This document shows positions 45,609-55,131 of a stretch of 64,000 nt of DNA, in pieces. Within the stretch, counting starts at the first letter, position 1. Every line of letters begins with the position of its first letter. Location: NCBI GenBank assembly GCA_947259215.1, contig CAMYLJ010000023.1:37613-101612 (forward strand), read 5' to 3'. This stretch comes from an uncultured delta proteobacterium. GTDB taxonomy: Bacteria > Myxococcota_A > UBA9160 > JAFDET01. The notes under the pieces are model-generated. The model was not told where the DNA came from and ran no database searches. It saw only the letters and a program-made list of their open reading frames with translations. Both the position numbers and the translations under genes were made by a program.

Positions 45609-47864
45609 CTACTTGAGCGCGTTACCGCCCTTTGTCTGCCGAAAGGACAGCAGAGCCGGGAGAAGGGTGAGATCCGCGGCCAGAGCCAAGAAGACAGTCC
45701 CGGAGGTCAAGAGCCCAAGGTTTCGAACTAGCGTGAAATCCGACAGGCCGATCACGCTGAAGCTCAAACCAACAGCAAGCGTTGTGAAGACGAGAGCAGG
45801 TAGCACCCGAGCGAGTGCAGCCGTCAACGCTCCACTCGCGGATGATCCACTCAGCCTCGCTTCCTCAAAGCCGAAGATCACATGGATTGTGTCATCCACC
45901 GCAATACCGAGCGCCATAGCTCCAAGGCACACCGTCGCCGCATCTAACGGCACCGCAAGAATCCCAATAAGGCCAAACGCCAACGCCAGGGGGACCGCAT
46001 TCGGAACAAAGGCGATGAGCGCGGTCCGGTAGTCGCGAAACAAGAGCAGAACTACCAGCCCGATGGCGACAGCGGCCAAGAGCAGCCCTCGAATTTGACC
46101 GTGTGCGATCTCCTCCTCCGAGCGAGCGATCTCGTACATAATCCCGGTTGCGCTCGCTACGTACCCCTCAGGCAACTCCGCCCGAAGCCACGTCTCAGCC
46201 CAGGCTGCGAGAGCCACGATGCGTTTGGATGAGTTGTCATCCAAACGCAACAGGACATTCGTGGCCAGCCGGTCACTCGCCAACACATCCTCTAGCTGTT
46301 CCACTCCTTCTAGAAGGAGCAGATATTGCTCGAGCGTCTCCCGCGAACCGGGCAGTTTATCAGACCCAACAAGCGCCCGATTAACCAGCGCCAGCGGATC
46401 GACAACAGAAACGACACTTCCGACACCTTGACGTGACCGCAAGCTATTCACGAGGGCATCAATCACCGCCAGCACGGATGGATCCACAACGGACTCGCCG
46501 CCAGTAGACCGGATCACGACGTTTATCGGCGTGATTCCAACGAGTGTCGAGCGAATCCGTTCATAGTCATCTCGAACATCACTTCCGACTGGAAACCAGC
46601 GGATGATGTCGGTTGATACATGGATCCGACTGAGCCCGAAGCAGGACGCCACCAAGGCGACACCCCACGCAAATACGACGACGGTCCGCCGTCGCAGCAC
46701 GATTGACGCGAGCCAATCTGCCACTCTGCCGCGGAGCAACCGTTGCGCAGCGGACTCGGAACCGGAGCCCCCCGAGACTGCGAGAAGGGCCGGCGCAAGC
46801 GAAAGCGCCCCTAGCGTCAACACCAGCGCCCCCAAGGAACCGAAAGCACCAAGGTGGCGGACGACAGCGATATTCACAGAAGCCAATGCCAAGAAGCCCA
46901 TGGCGGTAGTCACGCCTGAAATCAAGACAGGTTGCGCCACGAGGAGTAGGCTTGAACCCAGGGACTGACCTTCTCTTGCAGCGGTCATCATGTGCATCGT
47001 GTAGGTACAGCCGAGCGCTAAAAGGATTGAAGGCAGGAGCATCGTCGCGATCGACAACGACACTCCCGCTGCGGCCATCGCACCAAGCGTCACGCAAGCA
47101 CCCGCCCCGGCGACCGCAAGCGCAACGCCAACGCACTGAACGCTTCCGAGCAGAATTCGAAGAAGCACGGACAACATGACGAGCGTAAGGGGCACAAACA
47201 AGAGAATCTCGGCGCGCGTCCAATCACTCACCGCAGCCCGGAACACCGGGACCCCAGAGACGTTGACCCCGGACGCCGGAATTCGCTCGCGAAGTGCAGC
47301 GAGAGCCGCAGACCAGCTGATGCCGGTTCCCTCCTCGAATTGGATATTGACCGCGAGTGTCCGGCCATCGGAGGAAGCCAGATTCCCTGGTGCAATCCGG
47401 TCGCGATTCACCAGCTCTGCCAAGCGCCCAACCCCGACAGGCGACGTTGGGGGGGGCCCAGTTAGTGCGGGCGTCAGCACGAGATCCCCTGAATCGTCAC
47501 TGCGAATAAGTGGAACGGTGGCAAGGCTATCCACCCTCCTCACTCCCGGAGCCTTCTGCAGGTCGGAACTCATCTGCTGCACTGCCGCCAGCGCGGATGC
47601 CTCATACGGAGCCTTCCCCGTAAGCGCGACGGTCACGAACTCATCGGCACCAAACTCAGCAGTGCTTTCGACGTACCTGAACCAGGCAGCATCCTCCCGA
47701 TCAATGAAGCTCCCGGTGGTCGTATCCACCCTGAGACGCACTAGTCCAAATGAAGCGGTCAGAACGGCCACGGCCCAGAGCGCGATCACCAGGCGGGGGC
47801 GACGCAGTGATAGGAGAAGGCATCTCTCCACCAGCGGCCCAGGGGAGGCAGCCCCTCGCATCAC
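45609..47864 (-). CDS. MMPL/RND-family lipid exporter
   Basis: 751 residues, 12 helices in two halves: helix 1 (LVIALWAVAVLTASFGLV), a large periplasmic loop, SIATMLLPSILLALGCTYTMHM in half one and LGAMALGIAVDDTIHVIFGF in half two (GxxxDD proton-relay motif). HAE3/MMPL proteins export hydrophobic lipids. It follows the PilZ-hydrolase-methyltransferase gene by 6 bases. The DNA has lower G+C than the genome average. A 13-bp perfect hairpin (46220-46232/46237-46249) lies in the coding sequence. Confidence 0.9.
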   Translation of the reverse strand: MMRGAASPGPLVERCLLLSLRRPRLVIALWAVAVLTASFGLVRLRVDTTTGSFIDREDAAWFRYVESTAEFGADEFVTVALTGKAPYEASALAAVQQMSSDLQKAPGVRRVDSLATVPLIRSDDSGDLVLTPALTGPPPTSPVGVGRLAELVNRDRIAPGNLASSDGRTLAVNIQFEEGTGISWSAALAALRERIPASGVNVSGVPVFRAAVSDWTRAEILLFVPLTLVMLSVLLRILLGSVQCVGVALAVAGAGACVTLGAMAAAGVSLSIATMLLPSILLALGCTYTMHMMTAAREGQSLGSSLLLVAQPVLISGVTTAMGFLALASVNIAVVRHLGAFGSLGALVLTLGALSLAPALLAVSGGSGSESAAQRLLRGRVADWLASIVLRRRTVVVFAWGVALVASCFGLSRIHVSTDIIRWFPVGSDVRDDYERIRSTLVGITPINVVIRSTGGESVVDPSVLAVIDALVNSLRSRQGVGSVVSVVDPLALVNRALVGSDKLPGSRETLEQYLLLLEGVEQLEDVLASDRLATNVLLRLDDNSSKRIVALAAWAETWLRAELPEGYVASATGIMYEIARSEEEIAHGQIRGLLLAAVAIGLVVLLLFRDYRTALIAFVPNAVPLALAFGLIGILAVPLDAATVCLGAMALGIAVDDTIHVIFGFEEARLSGSSASGALTAALARVLPALVFTTLAVGLSFSVIGLSDFTLVRNLGLLTSGTVFLALAADLTLLPALLSFRQTKGGNALK

Positions 47865-47870
47865 CTTAGC

Positions 47871-50345
47871 CTACAGCTTGACCCCACAGGCCATTGCAAC
47901 CTGGGGCGGATCACCGAATGCGGTGCGAGAGGAGACTGAAGAGAAGCCAGCACCCGAAAGCAGATCCTCAAGTTCAGGGGAATCCCAGAACGTGAAGTAG
48001 CCGTCTTCTTCCAGCTGCAACAGCCGCGCGCCGGCGTTCAAGAAGTCCCGTTGTAGGGCACCGAACGAAGCCGCCACCTTCTCGCCAAAAGTCTCCGTCA
48101 CACGGTCTTCCTGGAGTTCCGCGATGCCCTCGACGTAGATCTTCGAGAGGTCGGCATCACGCATCGGAGTTGAGACCACGATGCGCCCCCCCGGCCGCAG
48201 AAGTCGGAAGACCTCTTGCAGCAACTTCTTAGCCTCGCTGACGTAACCTAACACCAATGAGCACAGCACGGCGTCGCAGGAAGCCGGCGCGATGGGAAGC
48301 TGAAACCTTCCGCTGAGGTTCAGGTCCGCCCGTAGGCAGCTCACGGGGAATCCGCAGCTGGTCACCCGGGATTGCGTGCGCCGGAGGCCCTTCTCGACAA
48401 AGTCGAGACAGGTGACGCTCAGACCGTGATGTCCTGCCCTAGCCGCGGCAAGCGGGAAGTCGCCGTTTCCAGCTCCCAAATCGAGCACCCTATGGCCCGG
48501 CGCAAGATCCAGAGCTTCCACCTGAGCGTTCATCAACTCGCGGTACGCGGAGGTTGCAGTGAGGATTTCCATGCCCAGCAAACCGCTCTGTCCAACTAGA
48601 TAGCTCTCCCAAAAGGCGTGGAGGTCCACATCATGCGGCCGGCGGTCCAGTTCCGCGCGGCGACGCGACTCAAGCCTGGCGAGATCCGGCGTAGCAGGCT
48701 CCAAAAAGCGCCCATGAACCATCCGCCCAACTTCTTGAGAGACCAATTGGAAGGTATCAATCGCTTGTTGGCTGCTCCTCAGTTGGTGGCCTGTTGGCAC
48801 CTCAAGGAGGCGGCGTTTCGCCGTTTCGCCGGCCGACATGAGGGTCCGCACCCGATCCAGATCGATCCAGCCGTCGTGTCGCCCGTGGATCCAGGTGACG
48901 GGCATCTTGACCTGCGCCATATCCCGCCGCGCATCCTCGAACAACCCGAGGCGATGGTCCAACGCGTCGCCCCCCGTCACATCCATGTCAGCAACGACCC
49001 CAGCGATCTCCTGCCTACCGAAGCTCACACCGCGCGATAGACCGTAGGCGAAATCGACACCTCCGGAAGCGCTGCGGAGACCTGAGTGAAGATCCACCAT
49101 CCCTACAACGCTAACCCAGCCATCAAGTCTTTGGTTCAACCGCTGTGAAGCGACGCGGCGGCCTTCAACAGACGCCAGACTGAATGTGACCAATACTACG
49201 TGGTCTGCGCCGATCTCAGGAGAATCACAGGCAAAGTCGACAGTTGCCTCGATGTCTTTCACTGCCTGCGAGAACCGAAATCCCAGATATTCCCTACCTG
49301 GCTGTCGGTTCGACCAGTCTATGTAGGATTCACCCCGACGGTTGGTGCCATCAAACCTAATCACGGTTAGCGGCAGGTTCGCCTGCTTGAACGTGGCCAC
49401 TAGGGTTGCAGCCAGCGGCAACAGGGTTTCCTTGGTGCGTCCCCAGGCAGGAGGGATTACAACCGCGGTACCACCGCGCTCTCCGGTGCGGTCAACAATC
49501 GCCCTCAGCGTCTGCCCGAGCTGGTTCTGATACTCGACCACGTGAGGAGAGTCTTCTGTCTGCTGCTCTGGCCGCCACCATGCATGAGAGATCCGAGCAA
49601 CCGTGGCCGAGGCCACCTCCAAACCGAGCCGGGCACGGTCGCGGAAGCGACAACTCGTCAGAATGGAATTCCGACGCTCAACCGGCAAGAGCGCCGCGAT
49701 CGGAACCGAGGTCACCTCGAGGCCCAGCTTTGCGGAGCCGCCCCTCTCGGACCTGTGGCGCACGGTCGCGTGCGCCGTTTCGCCGCGCCTACTTCCATCC
49801 AAGAAATGCAAAATCAGGGGCGAACCGACCTTCGGACCAGCGTTGGCGTTTAGCGCGATTCCCAAACCGGAATATGACTCATCCAGAACCGGAGCAACCC
49901 AGTTGTGACCAGCTCCATCCCATACGGAAACACGCGTCGCCGAGCGGCTCCGATCGACCCACCCATCCCGCGGCAGCTCCCGCCGCTCCGCTTCGTATAT
50001 CACGCTTGGCATACGAAAGCGGAGCGTAGTTGCTCCGGCTGGCTGCTGAGGGAGCGGTACCCCGGCAAAGAAATATCGATGCCCGCTAAGAACAAAATGG
50101 AAGAAGACCTGAGGCTGCCTCTCGGGGTCAATGTAGTCGCAATCGAGCTCTAGCCAGCCTGGTTCGACCCGGACGATCTTACCTGCACGTTCGTTGATAT
50201 GTCGGTCGATGCCATTGGCCAGCTCTGCATCCTGGTCACGCGCAGTCTCGAGAAGACGTCGGAGCGTGGGTTTGTCGCTGATCGCCCGTCGATGCATCTG
50301 GCGGAACGATTCATTCGACAGCCTGCCTAGTGCCGGGCTGCTCAT
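47871..50345 (-). CDS. PilZ-alpha/beta hydrolase-SAM methyltransferase fusion
   Basis: 824 residues from ATG 50345 (ATGA overlap with the desaturase stop). Residues 20-115 look like a YcgR N-terminal domain. Residues 125-225 form a PilZ domain with RSATR (134-138, RxxxR) and DESYSG (155-160, DxSxxG), the c-di-GMP contacts. Residues 270-545 form an alpha/beta hydrolase resembling LuxD-type thioesterases, with likely Ser389 in VTFSLA (no GxSxG), Asp491 in HGRHDG and His520 in PTGHQL. Residues 580-824 form a class I methyltransferase (LDLGAGNGD, FRLLRPGGRIVVSTP). Probably c-di-GMP-controlled release or transfer of an acyl chain, followed by methylation. I know no described protein with this order. 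Confidence 0.85.
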   Translation of the reverse strand: MSSPALGRLSNESFRQMHRRAISDKPTLRRLLETARDQDAELANGIDRHINERAGKIVRVEPGWLELDCDYIDPERQPQVFFHFVLSGHRYFFAGVPLPQQPAGATTLRFRMPSVIYEAERRELPRDGWVDRSRSATRVSVWDGAGHNWVAPVLDESYSGLGIALNANAGPKVGSPLILHFLDGSRRGETAHATVRHRSERGGSAKLGLEVTSVPIAALLPVERRNSILTSCRFRDRARLGLEVASATVARISHAWWRPEQQTEDSPHVVEYQNQLGQTLRAIVDRTGERGGTAVVIPPAWGRTKETLLPLAATLVATFKQANLPLTVIRFDGTNRRGESYIDWSNRQPGREYLGFRFSQAVKDIEATVDFACDSPEIGADHVVLVTFSLASVEGRRVASQRLNQRLDGWVSVVGMVDLHSGLRSASGGVDFAYGLSRGVSFGRQEIAGVVADMDVTGGDALDHRLGLFEDARRDMAQVKMPVTWIHGRHDGWIDLDRVRTLMSAGETAKRRLLEVPTGHQLRSSQQAIDTFQLVSQEVGRMVHGRFLEPATPDLARLESRRRAELDRRPHDVDLHAFWESYLVGQSGLLGMEILTATSAYRELMNAQVEALDLAPGHRVLDLGAGNGDFPLAAARAGHHGLSVTCLDFVEKGLRRTQSRVTSCGFPVSCLRADLNLSGRFQLPIAPASCDAVLCSLVLGYVSEAKKLLQEVFRLLRPGGRIVVSTPMRDADLSKIYVEGIAELQEDRVTETFGEKVAASFGALQRDFLNAGARLLQLEEDGYFTFWDSPELEDLLSGAGFSSVSSRTAFGDPPQVAMACGVKL

Positions 50346-51385
50346 CCTGCCGGACTCCCCAAGCGATGCAGCCACCGGTAGTGTGATCCGAGCGTCGCCA
50401 AGAACGAGCGATTGACTTGGTAGCCGACGCCCCAACGCCGCGATACAGATTCCACGATCGGGGAGACGGAGGGATAGTGCACGTGACAAATCCAGGGGAA
50501 CAGGTGGTGTACGGCCTGGAAATTCAGCCCTCCAAAGTACCAAGCCACCAAGCGATTCGACGGCGCAAAGTCCACTGTGCACCGGAGTTGGTGTTCGGCC
50601 CAGGAATGCCCTGCAGCCGCCTCAGGGTCCTCGTGGGCCTCTCCGACGCAATGCCCCAGCTGAAAGGCTATTGCAGAGAGAAAGCCTCCAGATAGATGAG
50701 ACGCCAGGTAGAAAGTCACTGCGATTCCAAAGGAATGGATGAGACTCGGCACGAGGAACATCCAACAGATGAAGAAAGCCTTGCCCAAGATAAAGATCGC
50801 TAGTTCCGAATTCCGCGGCCTAGGTACCTGGTGGTGACCAATCTGGCCGCGAAACAGCCGAACGAAATCGTCCACGAACTGCCACTTGATGATGACAAGC
50901 GAATAACACGGCCATAGGTAGATGTGCTGGTAACGATGAAACCAGTGGCGCGGCTGTTGGGGTGACAGCCGAGCAAGCGGCATCAAGTCGACATCTAGAT
51001 CGATGCTCGGATCATTGGGCTTGCGGTGATGAAATGCATTGTGCTTCCAGCGCCACAGATAAGAACTCATCCCCATCAGATCCAGCACTGAGCCAGTACA
51101 CCGGTTCAACCAACGTTGAGTCGAGTACGCACCGTGATTCCCATCGTGTGGGATATTGAACGCTGTCGCGGCAAGAGCGACACCAGCAAGAAGGCCCAGC
51201 GCAAGGGCTGTGCCGTAGCTAGCTGGGAGAACCAGAAAGAGCGAGTAGACCAAGGCGGCTGACAACGTGACGAACGCCGCCTTCCAATGGGCCCGCCAAT
51301 CGGCCGTTGCCGTCAGCCCGCGTGCCGCGAAGAAAGCGCGAACTTCACCATCCAGCTCTCTGTAAAACGCCGTTCGCCCAGACAT
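50342..51385 (-). CDS. Fatty-acid desaturase
   Basis: 347 residues from ATG 51385 (the frame is open to GTG 51544, but family homology begins here). The three di-iron His boxes are HDGNH (80-84), HNAFHH (115-120) and QAVHH near the end, as in linoleoyl-CoA-type/front-end desaturases. There is no cytochrome b5 domain. Four membrane helices. It inserts a double bond into an acyl chain. First gene of the low-G+C unit. No strong ribosome-binding site for either start. Confidence 0.88.
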   Translation of the reverse strand: MSGRTAFYRELDGEVRAFFAARGLTATADWRAHWKAAFVTLSAALVYSLFLVLPASYGTALALGLLAGVALAATAFNIPHDGNHGAYSTQRWLNRCTGSVLDLMGMSSYLWRWKHNAFHHRKPNDPSIDLDVDLMPLARLSPQQPRHWFHRYQHIYLWPCYSLVIIKWQFVDDFVRLFRGQIGHHQVPRPRNSELAIFILGKAFFICWMFLVPSLIHSFGIAVTFYLASHLSGGFLSAIAFQLGHCVGEAHEDPEAAAGHSWAEHQLRCTVDFAPSNRLVAWYFGGLNFQAVHHLFPWICHVHYPSVSPIVESVSRRWGVGYQVNRSFLATLGSHYRWLHRLGSPAG

Positions 51386-51755
51386 CCCGAAGGCAGCCCC
51401 CGCACCCGCCAAAAGAGGATCGTCCGCCGCGCTCCAGTCCTCTATGGGCCCATCCAGACCGGAACTAGCTGGAGCCCTGATTGTGCAAACTCCGGGGTTT
51501 TCGTTTCCCGATCGTCCACCGACCCGGCTCAGTCGGAGATCCACAAACTCGCATTCAGAGCACGAAGATAATTGAAATCACTAGGAAATGGAAACCGAGG
51601 GCTTAGCCCGAGCAAGCGATACCAACTTGCCCAGGGGCTTTTTACCCTCACGCGGCTGCCCAAAGCCGCCCAGGCTGCCCAATCACCCGGCACGCATCCG
51701 ATACGGCCGCGCAGTGTGAGGGGTGGGAACCGCGGCCGCGGCCCTGAATCCGGGG
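51386..51755. other. Intergenic/upstream region at right edge of the low-G+C island
   Basis: The base composition rises from A/T-richer (near 51,560-51,600) to strongly G+C-rich by about 51,680. It should hold the promoter of the desaturase unit. No clear promoter, repeat or attachment site was recognised. Bases 51386-51544 are an open extension of the desaturase frame. Confidence 0.4.
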
Positions 51756-52754
51756 CTAGCCCCCTACCCTCCGCACCTTGACCCCCGCCTCCCGCAACAG
51801 CTCCAACGAAACCTCCCCCAGCGGGTAGTCCGCGTTGTAGACCACCTCCGCCAGGCCGGCGTTGATGATCATCTTGGTGCACATGAGGCAGGGGGAGAAG
51901 GTCGTGTAGATGGTTCCGTCCGGGACCCGGACGCCGTGGTAGGCGGCCTGGGTGATGGCGTTCTCTTCGCCGTGGGAGCAGAGGCACTCTTCGAGCTGGG
52001 CGCCCCCTTGCGCGAAGCTGTTGCAGCGCGGGCAGCCGCCCTCGTTGCAGTTGCGCACGCCGCGCGGGGTGCCGTTGTAGCCCGTGGAGATGATGCGGCG
52101 GTCCTTGGCGATGACGGCGCCCACCTTGCGCTTCACGCAGTTGCTGCGGCTCGCCACCACACGGGCGATGCTCATGAAGTACTCGTCCCAGCTCGGCCGC
52201 TCAAAAAAAAGCGAGCGCTCGAGGATGCGCTGTACCTCCGCGTGCAGGTGGGCCAGGCTGCCCGTGTTCTCGAGCTCGAAGTGCGCCAAGGCGCGCACGG
52301 CGGCCAGCTGCTGGCCGGCCGGGTCGTCGCCGCCCTGCTCGCGGCCCTCGAGGCGGCGCATGTCGGCCAGGGTCTCCGGGTCGCCGGGGCGACCGCGGCT
52401 CTTCAGGCGCTCCAGGCGCACGGCCTCGTCGGCGTCCACCCAGAGGAGCCGGAAGGCCGGGTCGTGGGCGCGCAGCGCCTCCACCTCCGCCGGGTGGCGG
52501 ATGGAATCGATTACGTAGTTGCGGTCCGGCAGGAGCTGCTCGATCAGGCGCGTCGCCAGGGCCGCGGGGCCGCCCTCGCTGCGCAGGCGGGTTCCCGTCT
52601 CGATCATACGCTCGCGGGTCTCGGACAGGTCCAGGGCCTCGAGCTCCTGGCGGATCACGTCGGAGAGCGAGAGGCCGTAGAAGCTCCGCTCCTCCAGGTA
52701 GGCGATGACCTCGCCCTTGCCGGCTGCGTACGGGCCTGAGACGCCTAGGATCAT
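51756..52754 (-). CDS. P-loop kinase-like domain fused to deoxycytidylate deaminase
   Basis: 332 residues from ATG 52754. Residues 1-165 are a nucleotide-kinase-like P-loop domain (GVSGPYAAGKGEV, SDVIRQEL, DSIRHPAEVEAL). Residues 190-325 are a zinc deaminase (HGEENAI, SPCLMCTKM) with an extra Cys cluster (CNEGGCPRC) as in dCMP deaminases. It makes dUMP from dCMP. The same domain order is seen in AvcD-type anti-phage deaminases, although no AvcI RNA is recognised. It borders the tRNA-fragment island. Confidence 0.87.
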   Translation of the reverse strand: MILGVSGPYAAGKGEVIAYLEERSFYGLSLSDVIRQELEALDLSETRERMIETGTRLRSEGGPAALATRLIEQLLPDRNYVIDSIRHPAEVEALRAHDPAFRLLWVDADEAVRLERLKSRGRPGDPETLADMRRLEGREQGGDDPAGQQLAAVRALAHFELENTGSLAHLHAEVQRILERSLFFERPSWDEYFMSIARVVASRSNCVKRKVGAVIAKDRRIISTGYNGTPRGVRNCNEGGCPRCNSFAQGGAQLEECLCSHGEENAITQAAYHGVRVPDGTIYTTFSPCLMCTKMIINAGLAEVVYNADYPLGEVSLELLREAGVKVRRVGG

Positions 52755-52845
52755 GGCGGTACCCCCCGCGTTCGGTTTAGCACCGGCGGGCGGGCTTTGG
52801 GAAGGTCGCCGGTCATCGGGCACCCCCCTGGGGCCGCGCGAGCAG

Positions 52846-52895
52846 CTGATTCGTAATCAGCAGGTCAGCGGTTCGAATCCGCTCGTCGGCTCCAT
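52846..52895 (+). repeat. tRNA-Thr(CGU) 3' fragment, copy 1
   Basis: A 50-bp exact direct repeat, also at 54918 and 59726, holding the anticodon arm (CTGA-TTCGTAA-TCAG), variable loop, T-arm (GGTTCGAATCC) and the acceptor 3' strand ending in TCCA. The D-arm and 5' acceptor strand are missing, except for GAGCAG in this copy. A second block upstream (52797-52833) is also repeated before copy 2 (54876-54913). It looks like an attachment-site remnant. Confidence 0.85.
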
Positions 52896-53030
52896 ATTCC
52901 AACTACTTACCCGAGTGGCTCGGCGGGAGTGGGCTTACGGGCAACCACTGGGCAACCACACTCCCTCATGATCGAGACCTCGCCGGAAGACTCGGCGCCC
53001 CAGAGAAGGCGCTCTCTTTAGGATGATTGG

Positions 53031-53348
53031 GTGAGTTCCGAAACCCGCGAGCAGAAGCTCAACGCTGTCTTGGCCCAATGCGAGCAGCTCTATCAGCGAA
53101 TCGGTCCCATCACAGGCGACCCCCCGGATTTCGAGCCTTCGACGCTCCCGGAAGATCGAAAGCGGCTCACGGCCACGGCGCTGCACCTTCTACTCCGGAA
53201 CCTCGACGAAGTGGAAAGGCTGCTTCAGGACGCAACGCTCGAGGGCATACCTCAGTCTGTGGCTGGAGGCTCTCTTCGGTTCTATCGAGGAGCGCCAGCT
53301 CGACTTCAACCCGGGTTGCGCTCCTCGTCGAGTGGCACGACCGCATAG
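53031..53348 (+). CDS. Small hypothetical protein
   Basis: 105 codons from GTG 53031 with AGGA seven bases upstream. The first 75 residues look like a real helical protein (QKLNAVLAQCEQLYQRIG, TALHLLLRNLDEVERLLQ); the last 25 are low-complexity. It overlaps the convergent cyclase gene by 43 bases. Family unknown. Confidence 0.5.
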   Translation: MSSETREQKLNAVLAQCEQLYQRIGPITGDPPDFEPSTLPEDRKRLTATALHLLLRNLDEVERLLQDATLEGIPQSVAGGSLRFYRGAPARLQPGLRSSSSGTTA

Positions 53349-54676
53349 ATGCGCACTGGGTGGTGGATGCCCTTGATCGCGATCTCGCCCTTCTCGTGGC
53401 ACTCGATCTCATCCCGGACGAGCGCCCACGTCGCGTGGCTGATGAGGATGCCGCCAGGGTCACAGTGCGACTGGATTCGCGCCGTGAGGTTCGTCTCCTT
53501 GCCAATCGCCGAGTAGGCCATACGGTCGGGCGAACCGAAGTTGCCGACGCTCGCGACGCCCGTGTGGATTCCGATGCGGATCTGGAAGGGCCGCTCGAAG
53601 CCGCCCTCGAACCAGGACATGCGCAGCTCGGCCATGCGACGCTCCATCGCCTGGGCCATGCGCACGGCCCGCAACGCATGATCCCGGTCGTCGGTCGCCT
53701 CCGGAGCACCGAAGAAGATCATGATGCCGTCTCCCACGAATTGGTTGACGGTGGCGCCCCAGGCGGCGGCGATCTCCGCCATCTCCGTGAGGTACTCGTT
53801 CAGCAGCCACGCCAGCTCCTCGGGCTCCAGCTGGTCCGAGGCAGCGGTGAAGCCCTCGATGTCCGAGAAGAAGAGCGTGAGCTTCCGCCGCTCGGGACGC
53901 TCCTCCTCTCCGTAGTCGCCCGACAGGATCTTCTCAACCAGCTGGCCAGGTACGTAGCGGCTGATCAGGCGGCTCGCGCTCTCCAGGCGCTCGTTCGTCT
54001 CCGCCAGGCGCTGGCGGGCCTCGGCGAGGTGTAGCTCCCGTCGTTCGCGCGCCGAGATCGCCATGTGCGTCAGGCCAAGGGCAAACAAGAGCGCAAGCTG
54101 AATGACCGGGTAGACGTAGGCAAGCCAGTATCCGTTTCGCTGACCGTCGATGGTGCGATCCACGAATGCGGGGGCGTAGCTCGGAGCGGCGTAGATCTCC
54201 CACAGGAGGACGGGGAGGCCCATCGCGATGCCCAATCCGAAGGTGAACCACCCCACTCGCTTGCCGTAGATCAGCATGACAACGAGCACGATCATCGGGT
54301 ACGTGGCAACCCACGGTGTCGAGAGCGTGCCGTACAGGGTGTAGAACCAGATCCAGAAGGGCGCGGTGACGGCGACCGAAGCGTAGGACGTCCATCGCCC
54401 CTCGCGGCCCGAGCGATTCACGGCGACGAACAGAATCGCGAGCGCGAGGTACGTCGCCACCAATCCCGCGAAAAGCGGATCGATCCATTCCCGGCTCACA
54501 AGCTCGGGCATTCGCGACGAGATGCGCGCGGCGTACCTCCAGAGCAGCATGACCATGATGGCGTGGACGCTGATCAAGGCCGCAGCCTTGCGACTCGGCG
54601 ACCAGCTCGTGAGGTCCAGGTAGCGGTCGATGAGCGAGTCGGCCCACGACGCAGTCGTAGATGCGGCTTGGGTCAT
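53306..54676 (-). CDS. Membrane class III adenylate/guanylate cyclase
   Basis: 456 residues: about six membrane helices (30-225), a short coiled linker (ETNERLESASRLISRYVPGQ), then the class III catalytic domain with metal Asp in LFFSDIEGFT and VGDGIMIFFGAP, and transition-state residues near NLTARIQ. It makes cAMP or cGMP. The substrate-specifying positions were not resolved. It is the main cargo of module A. Confidence 0.9.
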   Translation of the reverse strand: MTQAASTTASWADSLIDRYLDLTSWSPSRKAAALISVHAIMVMLLWRYAARISSRMPELVSREWIDPLFAGLVATYLALAILFVAVNRSGREGRWTSYASVAVTAPFWIWFYTLYGTLSTPWVATYPMIVLVVMLIYGKRVGWFTFGLGIAMGLPVLLWEIYAAPSYAPAFVDRTIDGQRNGYWLAYVYPVIQLALLFALGLTHMAISARERRELHLAEARQRLAETNERLESASRLISRYVPGQLVEKILSGDYGEEERPERRKLTLFFSDIEGFTAASDQLEPEELAWLLNEYLTEMAEIAAAWGATVNQFVGDGIMIFFGAPEATDDRDHALRAVRMAQAMERRMAELRMSWFEGGFERPFQIRIGIHTGVASVGNFGSPDRMAYSAIGKETNLTARIQSHCDPGGILISHATWALVRDEIECHEKGEIAIKGIHHPVRIYAVVPLDEERNPG

Positions 54677-55131
54677 GACTGTCTCTCCCGAAGGCGAGGA
54701 ACGTCCGCGAATCAGCTGGTGCCACAGTCGGACCGCCGGCCGCGCTGGTCGAGCCTACACGCTGCCGTGCGGGATGGGATCACTGGGGCGACATGACGCC
54801 GGTATCGAAGGGGCCACCCTTTTAGCATCAGCGCGCGGACCTTGGGGAACAGGTGCCCCTCGCGAGAGGCGGGCATTGGGAAGCTCGCCCGTGCATCGGG
54901 CACCCCCCGGGGGCTTCCTGATTCGTAATCAGCAGGTCAGCGGTTCGAATCCGCTCGTCGGCTCCATTGTTTCGCGGAGTTACGCGATCGCGGTTTCGCA
55001 GCTCGAGGGCCCGGAAGCACGGCGGAAGCAGTCGACGCCGGACGCGACCTTGCAGGCCGGCACCGCCACCTCGGAAGTGTGTCAGTCCTCTCCGAATACG
55101 CGAGAGCAACATCCGCCGGCGCGCGAAGGGC
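54677..55131. other. Intergenic region with tRNA-fragment copy 2
   Basis: Upstream side of the cyclase gene, then the repeated block 54876-54913, the 50-bp tRNA fragment, and about 160 bases whose start (TTGTTTCGCGGAGTTACGCG) and an ACCTTGCAG string recur after copy 3. No gene seen. Confidence 0.5.
54918..54967 (+). repeat. tRNA-Thr(CGU) 3' fragment, copy 2
   Basis: Same 50 bp as copy 1. Downstream flanks match copy 3 for another 20 bases, upstream flanks match copy 1 for about 37 bases, so copy 2 looks like a junction between two insertions. Confidence 0.85.

Larger units (their letters stand above)
52896..54967. mobile_element. Module A bounded by tRNA-Thr fragments (cyclase)
   Basis: About 2.07 kb between tRNA-fragment copies 1 and 2. 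It holds a small hypothetical gene and a class III cyclase gene. No integrase, transposase or excisionase is found. Boundaries are inferred from the 50-bp repeats. Confidence 0.45.

Noticed and set aside
52846..52895. tRNA-Thr gene at the 50-bp repeats
   Set aside because: The 5' acceptor strand and D-arm are missing in all three copies, so these are fragments, not functional tRNAs.
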